The notes beneath the pieces are model-generated. The model was given only the letters and a program-made list of their open reading frames with translations. It had not been told where the DNA came from and ran no database searches. Shown piece after piece: positions 27,613-37,729 of a stretch of DNA of 64,000 nt. Where the stretch lies: NCBI GenBank assembly GCA_946407735.1, contig CAMJPL010000011.1:1-64000 (forward strand). The letters run 5' to 3'. Origin of the DNA: an uncultured Clostridia bacterium (GTDB lineage: Bacteria > Bacillota > Clostridia > Oscillospirales > CAG-272). The number at the start of each line of letters is the position of its first letter. Within the stretch, counting starts at the first letter, position 1. Both the position numbers and the translations under genes were made by a program.

Positions 27613-29073
27613 ATGAGAAGAATCATAACTTCGGCGCTCATCTGCACCATGATACTGTCTTATGCCGCGGCGTGCGGTCAGACGCATCAGCCGTCGGCAA
27701 ATGAGGTCATACACAATTTCAATCCGGATACTACCGCGTCCGATAACGTCGGCACAGCAGCCGAGACCGAGTCCGAAGCCGCGGAGGATCCTTTCGCCGG
27801 TATCGACATGGGCGGTATGGAATTCCGAGTGATCCAGACCGAGGGAGTATCCTTCGGTACGCCGGAATTCGATTTCGACAGCCTGAGCGGCGATTCGGTG
27901 CAGGACGCGATATACACGCGCAACCGCACGATGGAGGAAAAGCTCAATTTCAAGCTTGTCCTTACGCAGAACAGCGACTACGGCGGAGTCGTCCAGCGCT
28001 CGGTTCAGGCCGGTGAGGACGCATATGACGCCGTGTTCAATGTTTCAGATCTGACGGCCTCATGGATAGCGTCCGGCATCCTGTACAATATGCTCGACAT
28101 CCCGACCATAAGCTATGACGCGCCGTGGTGGGACACCGAGTTCAACAACGGGCTTATACTTAACAAGAATCATCTTTATCAGATGAGCGGATCGATTTCG
28201 CCCGGCGTTCTCATCAGATCGGTTGCGCTCGCCTTCCGCACAGGCACCGTCAAAGACAACGGTCTCGATCTGCCTTACGATCTCGTGCGCGAGGGAAAGT
28301 GGACCTATGACGAGATGGACAGGTACGCGAGGACCTGTCAGAATCTTAACGGCGAGTCGTCCTACGCCACATCGGGACAGTCGTTCTGGGGCTACGCCAC
28401 ATTCGGCGGCTGGATCTCTGTTGCTGCTATTGCCGCCGGGCAGATCGTGCAGCTCGACGAAAACGGGATCCCGTATTTCGCCGGAGCCGACGAAGCTCTT
28501 GTCAGCGCCTATGAGCGGATGCAGCAGAGCTTCTCCGGAGATGGCATGACGTCAAACGGCGGAGGCGACTACGCTAGCGATTATATCGCTTTTTATAAGG
28601 ACAACCGCGCGCTGTTCATGGTGTCTGCCATAGGCAACATGATCTATCTCCGCGATATGGACGCCGAGTACGGCATCCTGCCGATGCCGAAATTTACCGA
28701 GGACGGCAGATACCTGAATTCGCTCGGATCATCCTATATACTCGGAGTTCCAGCGACAAACACCAGGATTGATGAGACCGGAACCATCCTTGACTGCCTC
28801 GGCAGATACAGCATGGACAACGTTATCCCGGTGTACTACGATTCGCTCTGCTACCGCGGCATGAGAGACAACGATTCGATCGAGATGCTGAATATCATCA
28901 ACGCCGGACTGGTGTCCGATCTCGGGCGCTTTTACGGCTGGACCGTGCAGTTCCTCGACGGTATCGGCGACAAGCTGATCAAAGGCAAGCTGAATGTTGT
29001 CTCGGAGATGGAAAAGAACGGCCCGAGGATCCAGAAGTCGATAGATAAGACGATGGCCGAGATAAACGGCTGA
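27613..29073 (+). CDS. Solute-binding-protein-like lipoprotein (SBP-1)
   Basis: Signal peptide with lipobox YAAACG; paralogous to 32652 and 36139. Confidence 0.8.
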   Translation: MRRIITSALICTMILSYAAACGQTHQPSANEVIHNFNPDTTASDNVGTAAETESEAAEDPFAGIDMGGMEFRVIQTEGVSFGTPEFDFDSLSGDSVQDAIYTRNRTMEEKLNFKLVLTQNSDYGGVVQRSVQAGEDAYDAVFNVSDLTASWIASGILYNMLDIPTISYDAPWWDTEFNNGLILNKNHLYQMSGSISPGVLIRSVALAFRTGTVKDNGLDLPYDLVREGKWTYDEMDRYARTCQNLNGESSYATSGQSFWGYATFGGWISVAAIAAGQIVQLDENGIPYFAGADEALVSAYERMQQSFSGDGMTSNGGGDYASDYIAFYKDNRALFMVSAIGNMIYLRDMDAEYGILPMPKFTEDGRYLNSLGSSYILGVPATNTRIDETGTILDCLGRYSMDNVIPVYYDSLCYRGMRDNDSIEMLNIINAGLVSDLGRFYGWTVQFLDGIGDKLIKGKLNVVSEMEKNGPRIQKSIDKTMAEING

Positions 29074-29095
29074 GATAAAACAATGCTGTAACTGA

Positions 29096-29128
29096 AAAAC
29101 GGAGAGACTTCACCGGTCTCTCCGTTTT
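29096..29128. terminator. Bidirectional terminator between convergent genes
   Basis: aaaacggagagac...gtctctccgtttt. Confidence 0.85.
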
Positions 29129-29132
29129 ATTA

Positions 29133-30260
29133 TCAGAATCTCGGCACTATGACCGGCTCGCCGTTTTTCAGTGCGCTCTCATGGGCGCAGATGCCGGCGG
29201 CGGTGATGTTTCCGCCGAGATGCTCGTCGATCCACGGCTTTCTCTCCTCGACGACGCTCATCACGAATTCGTGTACAAGATGCGCGTGCGAGCCGTGGTG
29301 ACCGCCTCCGGCGCCCTTTTTCAGAGAATCCTGAGGATTCAGCGGGTCGAAATTGCCGCCGACGGTGAAATGCCACAGCTCCTGAGGCAGATCCTCGTAA
29401 TAGTTCGGCATCGGCGTCACGGCGCATTCGACGGGACGGCCGCGGTTCTCGGTCGCCGGCAGCAGTTTCGTGATATACGGATCGTCCCCGTCGGAGAAGC
29501 CCCACTCGAAGCTCATGTCCGAGCCGTAGACGTGCATGCCCTCCTGATAGACGCGGGCGGTCTCGAACAGCGATCTTGTAGCTTCGCCCTTGACGCCGCT
29601 CTCGAACTCGAACAGCGCCGACTCGACGGGGAAGGGATTGCCGTATCTTCTCACCAGCGATTCGGACATGGTGCCGGAGCCGAAGCAGTTGACGCGGCAG
29701 ATGCGTGAGCCGGAAAGTCCCACCATCGGCGCTATCGCGTGCGTGCCGTACCACATCGGCGGCAGGCCCATCCAGTAATCCGGCCATCCGGCCATATCCT
29801 GATAGTGCGAGCCGCGGAAGAACTGGATCCTGCCGAACTCGCCGCTATCGAGCATGTGCCTTGCGTAGAAATACTGGTAGGTGTACAGCGTGGTCTCCAT
29901 CATCATGTAGTTTTTGCCCGAACGCCGCTTCGCCGCGACTATGCGGCGGATATCGTCGAGAGACGTCGCCATCGGCACAGTGCAGGCGCAGTGCTTTCCG
30001 GCGTCGAGCACGGCTACCGTCATGTCGGCGTGAAGCGGGATCGGCGTGACGAGATGCACCGCGTCGATCGACTTGTCGGCGAGTATCTGCTCGAAGCTGT
30101 CGGCGATGCGGCAGCCGCCGATCCATTCGCTCACCCTCTCCGCCTTCTTTCTGTCGGTGTCGAATATCGTCAGCTCGCCGACATTCGGATGCTCCTTGTA
30201 TATCCCGGCGAAGGCGCCGCCGAAGCCGAGACCTATGAGAGCCGCGTTGATCTTTTTCAT
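29133..30260 (-). CDS. Gfo/Idh/MocA family oxidoreductase
   Basis: MKKINAALIGLGFGGAFAGIYKEHPNVGELTIFDTD; CTVPMATS. Start moved to the codon at 30260 with upstream GAAAGGAT. Confidence 0.88.
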   Translation of the reverse strand: MKKINAALIGLGFGGAFAGIYKEHPNVGELTIFDTDRKKAERVSEWIGGCRIADSFEQILADKSIDAVHLVTPIPLHADMTVAVLDAGKHCACTVPMATSLDDIRRIVAAKRRSGKNYMMMETTLYTYQYFYARHMLDSGEFGRIQFFRGSHYQDMAGWPDYWMGLPPMWYGTHAIAPMVGLSGSRICRVNCFGSGTMSESLVRRYGNPFPVESALFEFESGVKGEATRSLFETARVYQEGMHVYGSDMSFEWGFSDGDDPYITKLLPATENRGRPVECAVTPMPNYYEDLPQELWHFTVGGNFDPLNPQDSLKKGAGGGHHGSHAHLVHEFVMSVVEERKPWIDEHLGGNITAAGICAHESALKNGEPVIVPRF

Positions 30261-30419
30261 ATCTGATCCTTTCGTCATCGCGTAATAAGAGTCCGTTTCG
30301 CTGTCTGCTGCGATATATATTATAAAGCAAACCGAACGGCTGTTCCACACCCAAAAGAAAACTTTCTGTGTACAAGAGCTGTGCCGGTAAAACATATATG
30401 ATATTCGCCTAACAGTCGA

Positions 30420-30448
30420 TTGACACGTGCAATTATTTGATGTATAAT
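30420..30448 (+). promoter_or_regulatory. Perfect-consensus sigma-A promoter for HTH-GH51 gene
   Basis: TTGACA (30420-30425), 17 bp, TATAAT (30443-30448). Confidence 0.85.
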
Positions 30449-30493
30449 CTATGATGTATGGGTATCGCTTTTCTGACCGGGTCGGAGGTATAT

Positions 30494-32635
30494 ATGGATT
30501 ATGTAATAACCGGAAACAAAATCAGAGCCGCGAGAGCGAAGACCGGGTTCACTCAGAAGCAGCTCGCCGAACGCCTCGGCGTGACGAACACGGCGGTTTC
30601 GAAATGGGAGAGAGGTCTCGGCATGCCGGATATCTCGCTGCTTCTCCCGTTATGCTCGGAGCTCGGCATCAGCCTGACCGATCTGCTGAAAGATCAGGAC
30701 GACACCGAAAAAAAGGAGATACTTGACTGTCTGTCCCTGAATCAGACGGGTGAGGCCGCGCCTGCTGGAACGGCTGTGAGAAACAGCGCGGATCTGCGAA
30801 TAGACATATCGGATCTGACCGGCCTGTCGCCGTATGTCTTCGGGCACAATCTCGAGCATACCCGCGCCGCTGTCAACGGAGGGCTGTCCGCCCAGATGCT
30901 GCGGAACCGGAAATTCGCGGGAAAGCCTTCGAAAAACCGCGGCGTTCCCGCCGAGTGGGTCGGGATCGGAGAACGTGTGTTTTTCCAGACCGGAGCTCGT
31001 CCGTCATACACGAAGCATATATGCTGTGAGAAGATGCGCCGCGGGAATGAGCTGAATTCACTCAGCGTCCAGAACATCATCGGCGAAAAAGCCGGAATCG
31101 CGCAGAAGGGGCTTGCCGTCACCGAAAACAAAACATACGAGATACGCGTAGTGACCATGTGCTCGCTTCCGGTCTCGCTGAAAGCCGAGCTTACGAGCGG
31201 AAAAGGGGACACCGTTTACGCCTCTCATGACATTGCGCTCACTCCCGGCGATTGGCAGACGAGCGGATTCACCCTGAGTTCGCCCGCCGCCGACCCCGAA
31301 GCGGAGATACGCTTCACTTTTGAGGAAAAGACTGAGGTCGTGTTCGGGGCGGTGTCGATGCTGCCTGAGGGACATTTCCGCGGTATGCGCGCCGACGTCG
31401 TAGAGTGCCTTAAATTGATAGGTCCGTCGATCATACGCTGGCCTGGCGGCAATTTCGCCGGTGAGTACCGCTGGAAGGACGGGCTTTTGCCGGCAGATAT
31501 GCGCGGTCCGATGCAGTCGGCGAACGAGATCGAGACCCAGCCTTATACATACGGATACGATTTCCATGAGATATCCACCGACGATTTCGTCGCCCTATGC
31601 CGCGAGGTCGGAGCGGAGCCGTTCATAACAATTAACCTGTTCTGGAACACCGCCGAGGAAAGCGCCGAATGGGTCGAGTACTGCAACGGTACGCCGGATA
31701 CCGAATACGGACGCAAAAGAGCCGAGAACGGCCATCCGGAGCCCTATAACGTAAGATTCTGGTCGCTCGGCAACGAAATGGGCTACGGTCATATGGAGGG
31801 GCCGATGACGGCCGCCGATTACGCTTCTCTCGCCGGCGCCCACGCCGACGCGATGCTGAGAAAGTCGCCGGATCTGTCGCTGTTCTCTTCGGGACCTTAC
31901 CCGAATGACCGCTGGGCTGTCGAATCCGCCGCCAGACTGGCTTCAAAAGTGAAATATATCTCGCTCCATAACTACTCGAACTGCCACATGGATTACACCT
32001 CCGACGAGAAGACGGCGGCTACCTATCAGAGCATCGTCTCTTCCGCGCCCGGCGTACTCAAACTGGCGAAGACCATGCGCGAAAGCCTCGACAGGAGCGG
32101 TGAAAAGCTGTTTATATCGTTCGATGAGTGGAACTACTGGTATTCATGGTACCGCCCGTCCTGCGTGAGCGAAGGGATATATACTGCGCGGGTGCTGCAT
32201 ATGCTGATCTCCGAATCGCCCGCGCTCGGAATGCCGGTGTGCTGCTATTTCCAGCCGGTAGGAGAAGGCGCGGTGCTCGTCACGCCGGATTCGGCCCGTC
32301 TCACCGCCAACGGTCAGATGTTCGCGCTGATGAGCGGGCATAAGGGCGGGAGGCTCTGCCGTATCGACGGCGACGACGATCACTCGGCAGTCGCTACTCT
32401 GAAAGACGGGATCATGACGCTGACCCTGATAAACGACGGATATGACGCCGACCGGGAGTTCAGCTTCGGACCCTTTGGAAAGATCGTCGACAGCGTCCTT
32501 TATCGGTCGGACGACGTCAGGCCATACACCTTCTTTGAGACTTCAAAGCTCAGATGTACGGCATCCGACAGCGGAGTACGCGTGAAGCTTCCTCCTCACA
32601 GCGTGGGGATGGTCAAAATCAGGATCAAAAAATGA
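30494..32635 (+). CDS. XRE-family HTH domain fused to GH51-like alpha-L-arabinofuranosidase
   Basis: N-term MDYVITGNKIRAARAKTGFTQKQLAERLGVTNTAVSKWERGLGMPDISLLLPLCSELGISLTDLL; C-part FGHNLEHTRAAVNGGLSAQMLRNRKF, RWPGGNFAGEYRWKDG, FWSLGNEMGYGHMEG, FISFDEWNYWYSWYR; single uninterrupted frame. Confidence 0.9.
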   Translation: MDYVITGNKIRAARAKTGFTQKQLAERLGVTNTAVSKWERGLGMPDISLLLPLCSELGISLTDLLKDQDDTEKKEILDCLSLNQTGEAAPAGTAVRNSADLRIDISDLTGLSPYVFGHNLEHTRAAVNGGLSAQMLRNRKFAGKPSKNRGVPAEWVGIGERVFFQTGARPSYTKHICCEKMRRGNELNSLSVQNIIGEKAGIAQKGLAVTENKTYEIRVVTMCSLPVSLKAELTSGKGDTVYASHDIALTPGDWQTSGFTLSSPAADPEAEIRFTFEEKTEVVFGAVSMLPEGHFRGMRADVVECLKLIGPSIIRWPGGNFAGEYRWKDGLLPADMRGPMQSANEIETQPYTYGYDFHEISTDDFVALCREVGAEPFITINLFWNTAEESAEWVEYCNGTPDTEYGRKRAENGHPEPYNVRFWSLGNEMGYGHMEGPMTAADYASLAGAHADAMLRKSPDLSLFSSGPYPNDRWAVESAARLASKVKYISLHNYSNCHMDYTSDEKTAATYQSIVSSAPGVLKLAKTMRESLDRSGEKLFISFDEWNYWYSWYRPSCVSEGIYTARVLHMLISESPALGMPVCCYFQPVGEGAVLVTPDSARLTANGQMFALMSGHKGGRLCRIDGDDDHSAVATLKDGIMTLTLINDGYDADREFSFGPFGKIVDSVLYRSDDVRPYTFFETSKLRCTASDSGVRVKLPPHSVGMVKIRIKK

Positions 32636-32651
32636 TCGGGGGAGCGTAATA

Positions 32652-34121
32652 ATGAAATCAAAACATCTCTCGGCGCTTGTTCTGGCCGCTGTGATCATAA
32701 TATCGGCATTTGTTTCGTGCGGCGAAGCAGCCTCTATTTCGCCGGCCGAAACGACCGCCGGTACCGCCGCGGCCGAAACGGCGGAAGACACTTCAGCCGT
32801 GATCCCCGAGACTGAACCGAGATATCAGCAGCCGGAGATCTCCGACCTTGAAGGATTTGTCATGAATGTCGCCACATCGTCGTGGATCAACTGCGACGAG
32901 ATGTTTTTCCCGGAGTCGCTCAACGGGGACATCGTGAACGACCTTCTTTACAATTCGATCATAACGGTCGAGGAGAACAACAACGCCGACGTCAATCTCG
33001 TACTTCTTCCTGATAACGGCTCGGTCACCTCGGCGGTCAAAAAAGCCGCGACAGCCGGCTCGAACGATTATCAGCTTTCGTACAACCATGACAATCAGAC
33101 GGTGGCAAATGCCCTGAAAGGCTGTTTCATCGATCTCAACAGTGTCGGATTCGATTTCGACGCGCCATGGTGGACGGACACGCGCGAATCGTTCACGGTG
33201 GACGGCAAGATGATGTTCGCCTCGAATTACCTGACGTACAGCGGTATCTATCTCGGGTTCGTCATCGCGTACAACAAGACCCTCACCGAGAACATGGGGA
33301 TAGAGGTGCCGTATCATAGCATATTCGACGGCAGATGGTATATGTCCGACTTCATATCGCTGATAAAGGACACCAACACCGATCTCAACGGAGACGGCGC
33401 GATAAAGCCTTCGGACGATCTGTTCGGTTTCACGACGACGGATCTTGGCCTGGTCAACGTTCAGGTCAGCCTCGGTACAACTATCCTGTCAAAGGACGGC
33501 GACGGGATGCTGCAGTATACCCCGGATGTAGACCACATCGTGAATATGCTCGATAAATTCGAGAAGCTCATGGAGAACGGCTTCAGGGCTGACGACGGCA
33601 TCTCTTACGGAGCCACCTATTTCATGAAGGATCGGGTGCTGTTCGATTACGTGCAGATACGGGTCATAGCCGAGGAGCTGAGGAACACCGATATGTCGTT
33701 CGGCTTCATCCCCTGCCCGAAGCTGGATGAGAGTCAGGAAAAGTATGTTTCCGGCGCGTTCGACGTGTTCTGGGCGATACCCGTACCGGCGTACGACGAC
33801 GCCGACAAGATCAGGATACTGCTCGAGAACATCAGCTACAACAGCTTTTATGACGTCGTCCCCGCCGTTTACGAGACCACGCTGAAGGTGAAATTCTCGG
33901 AATCGGAGCAGGACGCGCAGACCTTCGAGATAATCCGCGACTCGATGTTCGTCGACTCCGGATACGCTTTCAACGAGCAGAGCTCGGGGTCGCTCGGGAA
34001 GATGGTAAGGCTGCTCAGCAACACCGATTCCGCGTCCGCCGCGTCGTTCTGTGAGAAATACCATGACAAGGCGGTCGCCGCGATCGAGAAGATCAACGGC
34101 ACATACGAAAATCTGGGCTGA
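32652..34121 (+). CDS. Solute-binding-protein-like lipoprotein (SBP-2)
   Basis: Lipobox-like IISAFVSCGE; FDAPWWTDTRE and FGFIPCPKLDE motifs shared with paralogs. Confidence 0.8.
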   Translation: MKSKHLSALVLAAVIIISAFVSCGEAASISPAETTAGTAAAETAEDTSAVIPETEPRYQQPEISDLEGFVMNVATSSWINCDEMFFPESLNGDIVNDLLYNSIITVEENNNADVNLVLLPDNGSVTSAVKKAATAGSNDYQLSYNHDNQTVANALKGCFIDLNSVGFDFDAPWWTDTRESFTVDGKMMFASNYLTYSGIYLGFVIAYNKTLTENMGIEVPYHSIFDGRWYMSDFISLIKDTNTDLNGDGAIKPSDDLFGFTTTDLGLVNVQVSLGTTILSKDGDGMLQYTPDVDHIVNMLDKFEKLMENGFRADDGISYGATYFMKDRVLFDYVQIRVIAEELRNTDMSFGFIPCPKLDESQEKYVSGAFDVFWAIPVPAYDDADKIRILLENISYNSFYDVVPAVYETTLKVKFSESEQDAQTFEIIRDSMFVDSGYAFNEQSSGSLGKMVRLLSNTDSASAASFCEKYHDKAVAAIEKINGTYENLG

Positions 34122-34144
34122 ACGCGCTGACTCGCGCATGCCCT

Positions 34145-34171
34145 GCCGGAGACGCAGTCTCCGGCTTTTTT
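34145..34171 (+). terminator. Rho-independent terminator after SBP-2
   Basis: gccggagac-gca-gtctccggc-tttttt. Confidence 0.92.
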
Positions 34172-34207
34172 GTCGTATTTTGGCCTTTCCGAGTTTGCCG
34201 GGCGTTG

Positions 34208-34236
34208 TTGACAAACGTGATATAATGATGTATAAT
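34208..34236 (+). promoter_or_regulatory. Perfect-consensus sigma-A promoter for GH127-like gene
   Basis: TTGACA (34208-34213), 17 bp, TATAAT (34231-34236). Confidence 0.85.
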
Positions 34237-34273
34237 ATAAATAACGAAACGACCACAGCATAAGGAGAACACC

Positions 34274-36127
34274 ATGGCTGAATACTCATACATCTCGTGC
34301 TCGAAGATAAAGCCGCAGGGATGGCTTTGGCGCCAGCTCCGCCTTCAGGCTGACGGGCTTTCCGGAAATCTCGACAAGATATGGCCCGACGTCCGCGACT
34401 CGAAGTGGATCGGCGGCGACAGGGACGGCTGGGAAAGGGTCCCGTACTGGCTGGACGGCTTTATCCCGCTCGCCTGGCTGCTTGACGACGACGATCTCAA
34501 GGCGAGGGCAAAGAAGTACATCGACGCCATCATCGCCGGACAGAACGAGGACGGATGGATCTGCCCCTGCCCGCCCGAGCAGCGCGGCGGATATGACGTC
34601 TGGGCCGCCTTCCTTATACTCAAGGTGCTCGTCGAATGGCATGAGTGCACCGGCGACGAGAGGATCGAGGATGTAGTTTACAGGGCCCTGAAGCAGCTTG
34701 ACGGGCATATTCTCTCGCGTCCGATATTCGGCTGGGCCGAGGCCAGATGGTTCGAGTGCCTTATCCCGCTGAAATGGCTGTATGACCGCCGCCCCGAGGA
34801 ATGGATGAGCGACATGGCGGTGCATCTCGATATGTACGGGCTCGATTACGAGAAGATGTGGCTCGGAAGCGATATGACGAGGAAGGGCGACCGCTTCTGG
34901 TACTTCCATAATCATGTCGTGAACACTGGCATGGCTATCAAATGCCGTGCCGAGATGAGCGAGTTCACCGGCGAGGATCCAGATGCGTTCGCCGACGTCA
35001 TGAACTATTATCTGAGGGTCCAGCACGGCAGCGCCAGCGGGCATTTCACCGGTGACGAATGCCTCGCCGGTCCGTCGCCGATACAGGGAAGCGAGCTCTG
35101 CAGCGTCGTGGAGGCGATGTATTCGTATGAGGAGCTGCTCCGCATCACCGGCGACGCCTTCTGGGGCGACAGGCTCGAGGAGACGGCGTACAACGCCCTC
35201 GCCGCCACGATATCCCCCGACATGTGGAGCCACCAGTACGACCAGATGTCGAACCAGATCCGCTGTGAGAAGATAGAGGACGGCAGACAGCCGTTTACCT
35301 CGAACAACAGCGAGGCCCATATCTTCGGCCTCGAGCCGAACTACGGCTGCTGCACCGCCAACTTCAATCAGGGCTGGCCGAAGTTCGCCCGCAGCGCCGT
35401 CATGAAGACGCCGAGCGGCTTCGCCGTCTGCGCCTACGCTCCGCTTAAGGCCGAGGGAAATGTCGGAAAGAGCGATTTCACCGTCGATATCGACACCGAC
35501 TACCCGTTCAAGGACACCGTGAAGATCAGGATCGGCGTAAGCAAGCCTCACCGCATGACGCTGAAGCTCCGCTGCCCGGGATCGGCCGCCGGCATGACGA
35601 TAAAGACTCCCGACGGCGTGAAGAAGGTGCCGGACAATAAGCTCGAGGACTTCGTCAACGTCACCCGCGTCTGGAACGACGGCGACATTGTCACCATAGA
35701 CTTTGACTTCGAGGCCAGGCTTGAGCTCTGCCCGAGCGGCTTCACCGCCCTCTACCGCGGTCCGCTCTGCTTCTCGGTCCCGATAAAGGCCGAGTATAAA
35801 AAGATCGAATACGAGCGCGACGGCGTCGAGCGCAGATTCCCGTACTGCGACTGGGCGATCTCGCCGAAATCCGACTGGGCTTACGGCTTCGCTTCGGAAA
35901 AGTTCAGGCTGATCCGCTCGAAGGTGCCGGATATGCCGTTCGACCGCGACAATCCGCCGATAAAGCTCGAGACCGAGATGTATCCTCTCGACTGGAAGGA
36001 GGAGAACGGCGTCTGCCGTCCCGCTCCCGAGTCCGAGGAGCCGGTCGGCGAGCCGGTGAAGATAAAGCTCGTGCCTTACGGCTGCACTACGCTTCGCATG
36101 ACCGAGATGCCGGATCTCACCGAATGA
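34274..36127 (+). CDS. Beta-L-arabinofuranosidase-like (DUF1680/GH127-like) protein, no signal peptide
   Basis: VPYWLDGFIPLAWLLDD, GWEARWFE-like, EELLRITGDAFWGDRLEETAYNALAA, NYGCCTANFNQGWPKF, MTLKLRCPG. Confidence 0.85.
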   Translation: MAEYSYISCSKIKPQGWLWRQLRLQADGLSGNLDKIWPDVRDSKWIGGDRDGWERVPYWLDGFIPLAWLLDDDDLKARAKKYIDAIIAGQNEDGWICPCPPEQRGGYDVWAAFLILKVLVEWHECTGDERIEDVVYRALKQLDGHILSRPIFGWAEARWFECLIPLKWLYDRRPEEWMSDMAVHLDMYGLDYEKMWLGSDMTRKGDRFWYFHNHVVNTGMAIKCRAEMSEFTGEDPDAFADVMNYYLRVQHGSASGHFTGDECLAGPSPIQGSELCSVVEAMYSYEELLRITGDAFWGDRLEETAYNALAATISPDMWSHQYDQMSNQIRCEKIEDGRQPFTSNNSEAHIFGLEPNYGCCTANFNQGWPKFARSAVMKTPSGFAVCAYAPLKAEGNVGKSDFTVDIDTDYPFKDTVKIRIGVSKPHRMTLKLRCPGSAAGMTIKTPDGVKKVPDNKLEDFVNVTRVWNDGDIVTIDFDFEARLELCPSGFTALYRGPLCFSVPIKAEYKKIEYERDGVERRFPYCDWAISPKSDWAYGFASEKFRLIRSKVPDMPFDRDNPPIKLETEMYPLDWKEENGVCRPAPESEEPVGEPVKIKLVPYGCTTLRMTEMPDLTE

Positions 36128-36138
36128 TAAGATAATCT

Positions 36139-37662
36139 TTGAATTCCGTTATGAAAAACATAAATCTCAGGATTATTTCCGCGGCGCTCCTTGCCGCGAT
36201 CGTATCTTCTCTCGCCGCCTGCGGCGGCGGAGCCGCCGAAACTCCGCCGCCCGCCGGCGGAGCCGCCGATACCGGCGCTCAGACTGAGACCGCCGCCGAA
36301 ACCGAGTTCACCGATGCCGAGACCGACCCGTATGAGCCCGATTCACTGCCATCCGATCTCGATCTCGGAGGCCGCACGGTTACCGTCCTCGGCTGGAACC
36401 ACTACGAGGACACGCCCGAGTTCTACGCCGCCGAACTTACCGGCGACGTTGTGAACGACGCCTTCTATTACCGCAATCTCGGCGTAGAGGAGAGGCTGAA
36501 CATGAAGCTTCAGTTCCTCGAGGCCGACGCCCGGGGCGACGAGATCGCGAATAAGGTGAACAGCTCGGTAATGAGCGGCGCGGGAGAGTACGACATCACA
36601 GCGGCGCACAGCCACAGGGCCTGCCTCATGGCGTCAAGAGGGCTCGATCTCGATCTGACGAAGCTCGGCTATATCGACTTTGACAAGCCGTGGTGGGCGC
36701 AGAAGCTCCGCTCAACGGCGTCCGTCGGCAATACGCTGTGCTACGCCACCGGAGATATCTGCATAAGCTCGATATCAAGGACGCAGGGCATATTCTTCAA
36801 TCAGGATTACATCAAGAATTTCGGTCTCGGCGATCCGTATGATTTCGTTCTCGACGGAAGCTGGACGCTGGACAAAATGATCTCGATGACGCCCGGTGTG
36901 TACGCCGATCTCGACGGCAACGCGAAGAAGAATGAGGCCGATCAGTTCGGCTTCTGCGCCGACGCGGTACAGCTGCAGGCGGTGTTCTACACGTCCGGAC
37001 TCAGGTCTGTCGATCACAACGAGGACGGGAGCCTAACCATATCTTCGGAGATCGCGGGAGAAAAGGCCGTCGCCCTGCTCGAGAAGATGGGCGAGTTCAT
37101 GAAAAACAACGAGAACTCGATCGTGATAAAAACGACCGACGACGATTCGATCTTCTCGCAGGGAAGGGCGCTGTTCTACGCCTTCCCGCTCGGCATCATT
37201 TCCTCCGGACGCTTCCGCGGAGCGGGGTTTGACATCGGCTTCGTTCCGTGGCCGAAGTATGAGGAATCCGACGCGAATTACACCATCAACATCTCCAACG
37301 CCTACTCGATGTGGCAGATACCGATCGACGCGAAAAACGCCGAGGAGTCGGCCGCCGTTATGGAGGCGCTGGCTTCCGCCGGATACCGCACCACATCACC
37401 GGCTCTGTTCGAAACTGCGTATAAGGTCAAATACAACAATATCGACGCCATGCGCCAGAGTCAGGTGTATGATATCCTCCGTCAGGACATCAGCTTTGAC
37501 ATCAGCCGAATCTTCACCATCCTCTCCTTCTCGGCGAACCAGTTCGGCGATATGATCGCCAACAACCGCCAGAAGTGGGTGTCGACGGTTGAAAAGTCAT
37601 CGTCGAAGTTCCAGGCGGCTCTTGACAGTCTTGTCGAGACATTTGAGGGCTTTGAAAATTGA
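36139..37662 (+). CDS. Solute-binding-protein-like lipoprotein (SBP-3)
   Basis: Lipobox SSLAACGG; FDKPWWAQKLRS, IGFVPWPKYEES motifs shared with SBP-1 and SBP-2. Confidence 0.8.
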   Translation: MNSVMKNINLRIISAALLAAIVSSLAACGGGAAETPPPAGGAADTGAQTETAAETEFTDAETDPYEPDSLPSDLDLGGRTVTVLGWNHYEDTPEFYAAELTGDVVNDAFYYRNLGVEERLNMKLQFLEADARGDEIANKVNSSVMSGAGEYDITAAHSHRACLMASRGLDLDLTKLGYIDFDKPWWAQKLRSTASVGNTLCYATGDICISSISRTQGIFFNQDYIKNFGLGDPYDFVLDGSWTLDKMISMTPGVYADLDGNAKKNEADQFGFCADAVQLQAVFYTSGLRSVDHNEDGSLTISSEIAGEKAVALLEKMGEFMKNNENSIVIKTTDDDSIFSQGRALFYAFPLGIISSGRFRGAGFDIGFVPWPKYEESDANYTINISNAYSMWQIPIDAKNAEESAAVMEALASAGYRTTSPALFETAYKVKYNNIDAMRQSQVYDILRQDISFDISRIFTILSFSANQFGDMIANNRQKWVSTVEKSSSKFQAALDSLVETFEGFEN

Positions 37663-37670
37663 GAATACAC

Positions 37671-37695
37671 GGGGGAAGCGCGTCTTCCCCCTTTT
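37671..37695 (+). terminator. Terminator after SBP-3
   Basis: gggggaag-cgcgt-cttccccc-tttt. Confidence 0.85.
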
Positions 37696-37729
37696 AAGCA
37701 TATCCGGAGTATTGACAGAGAGCGGATAA

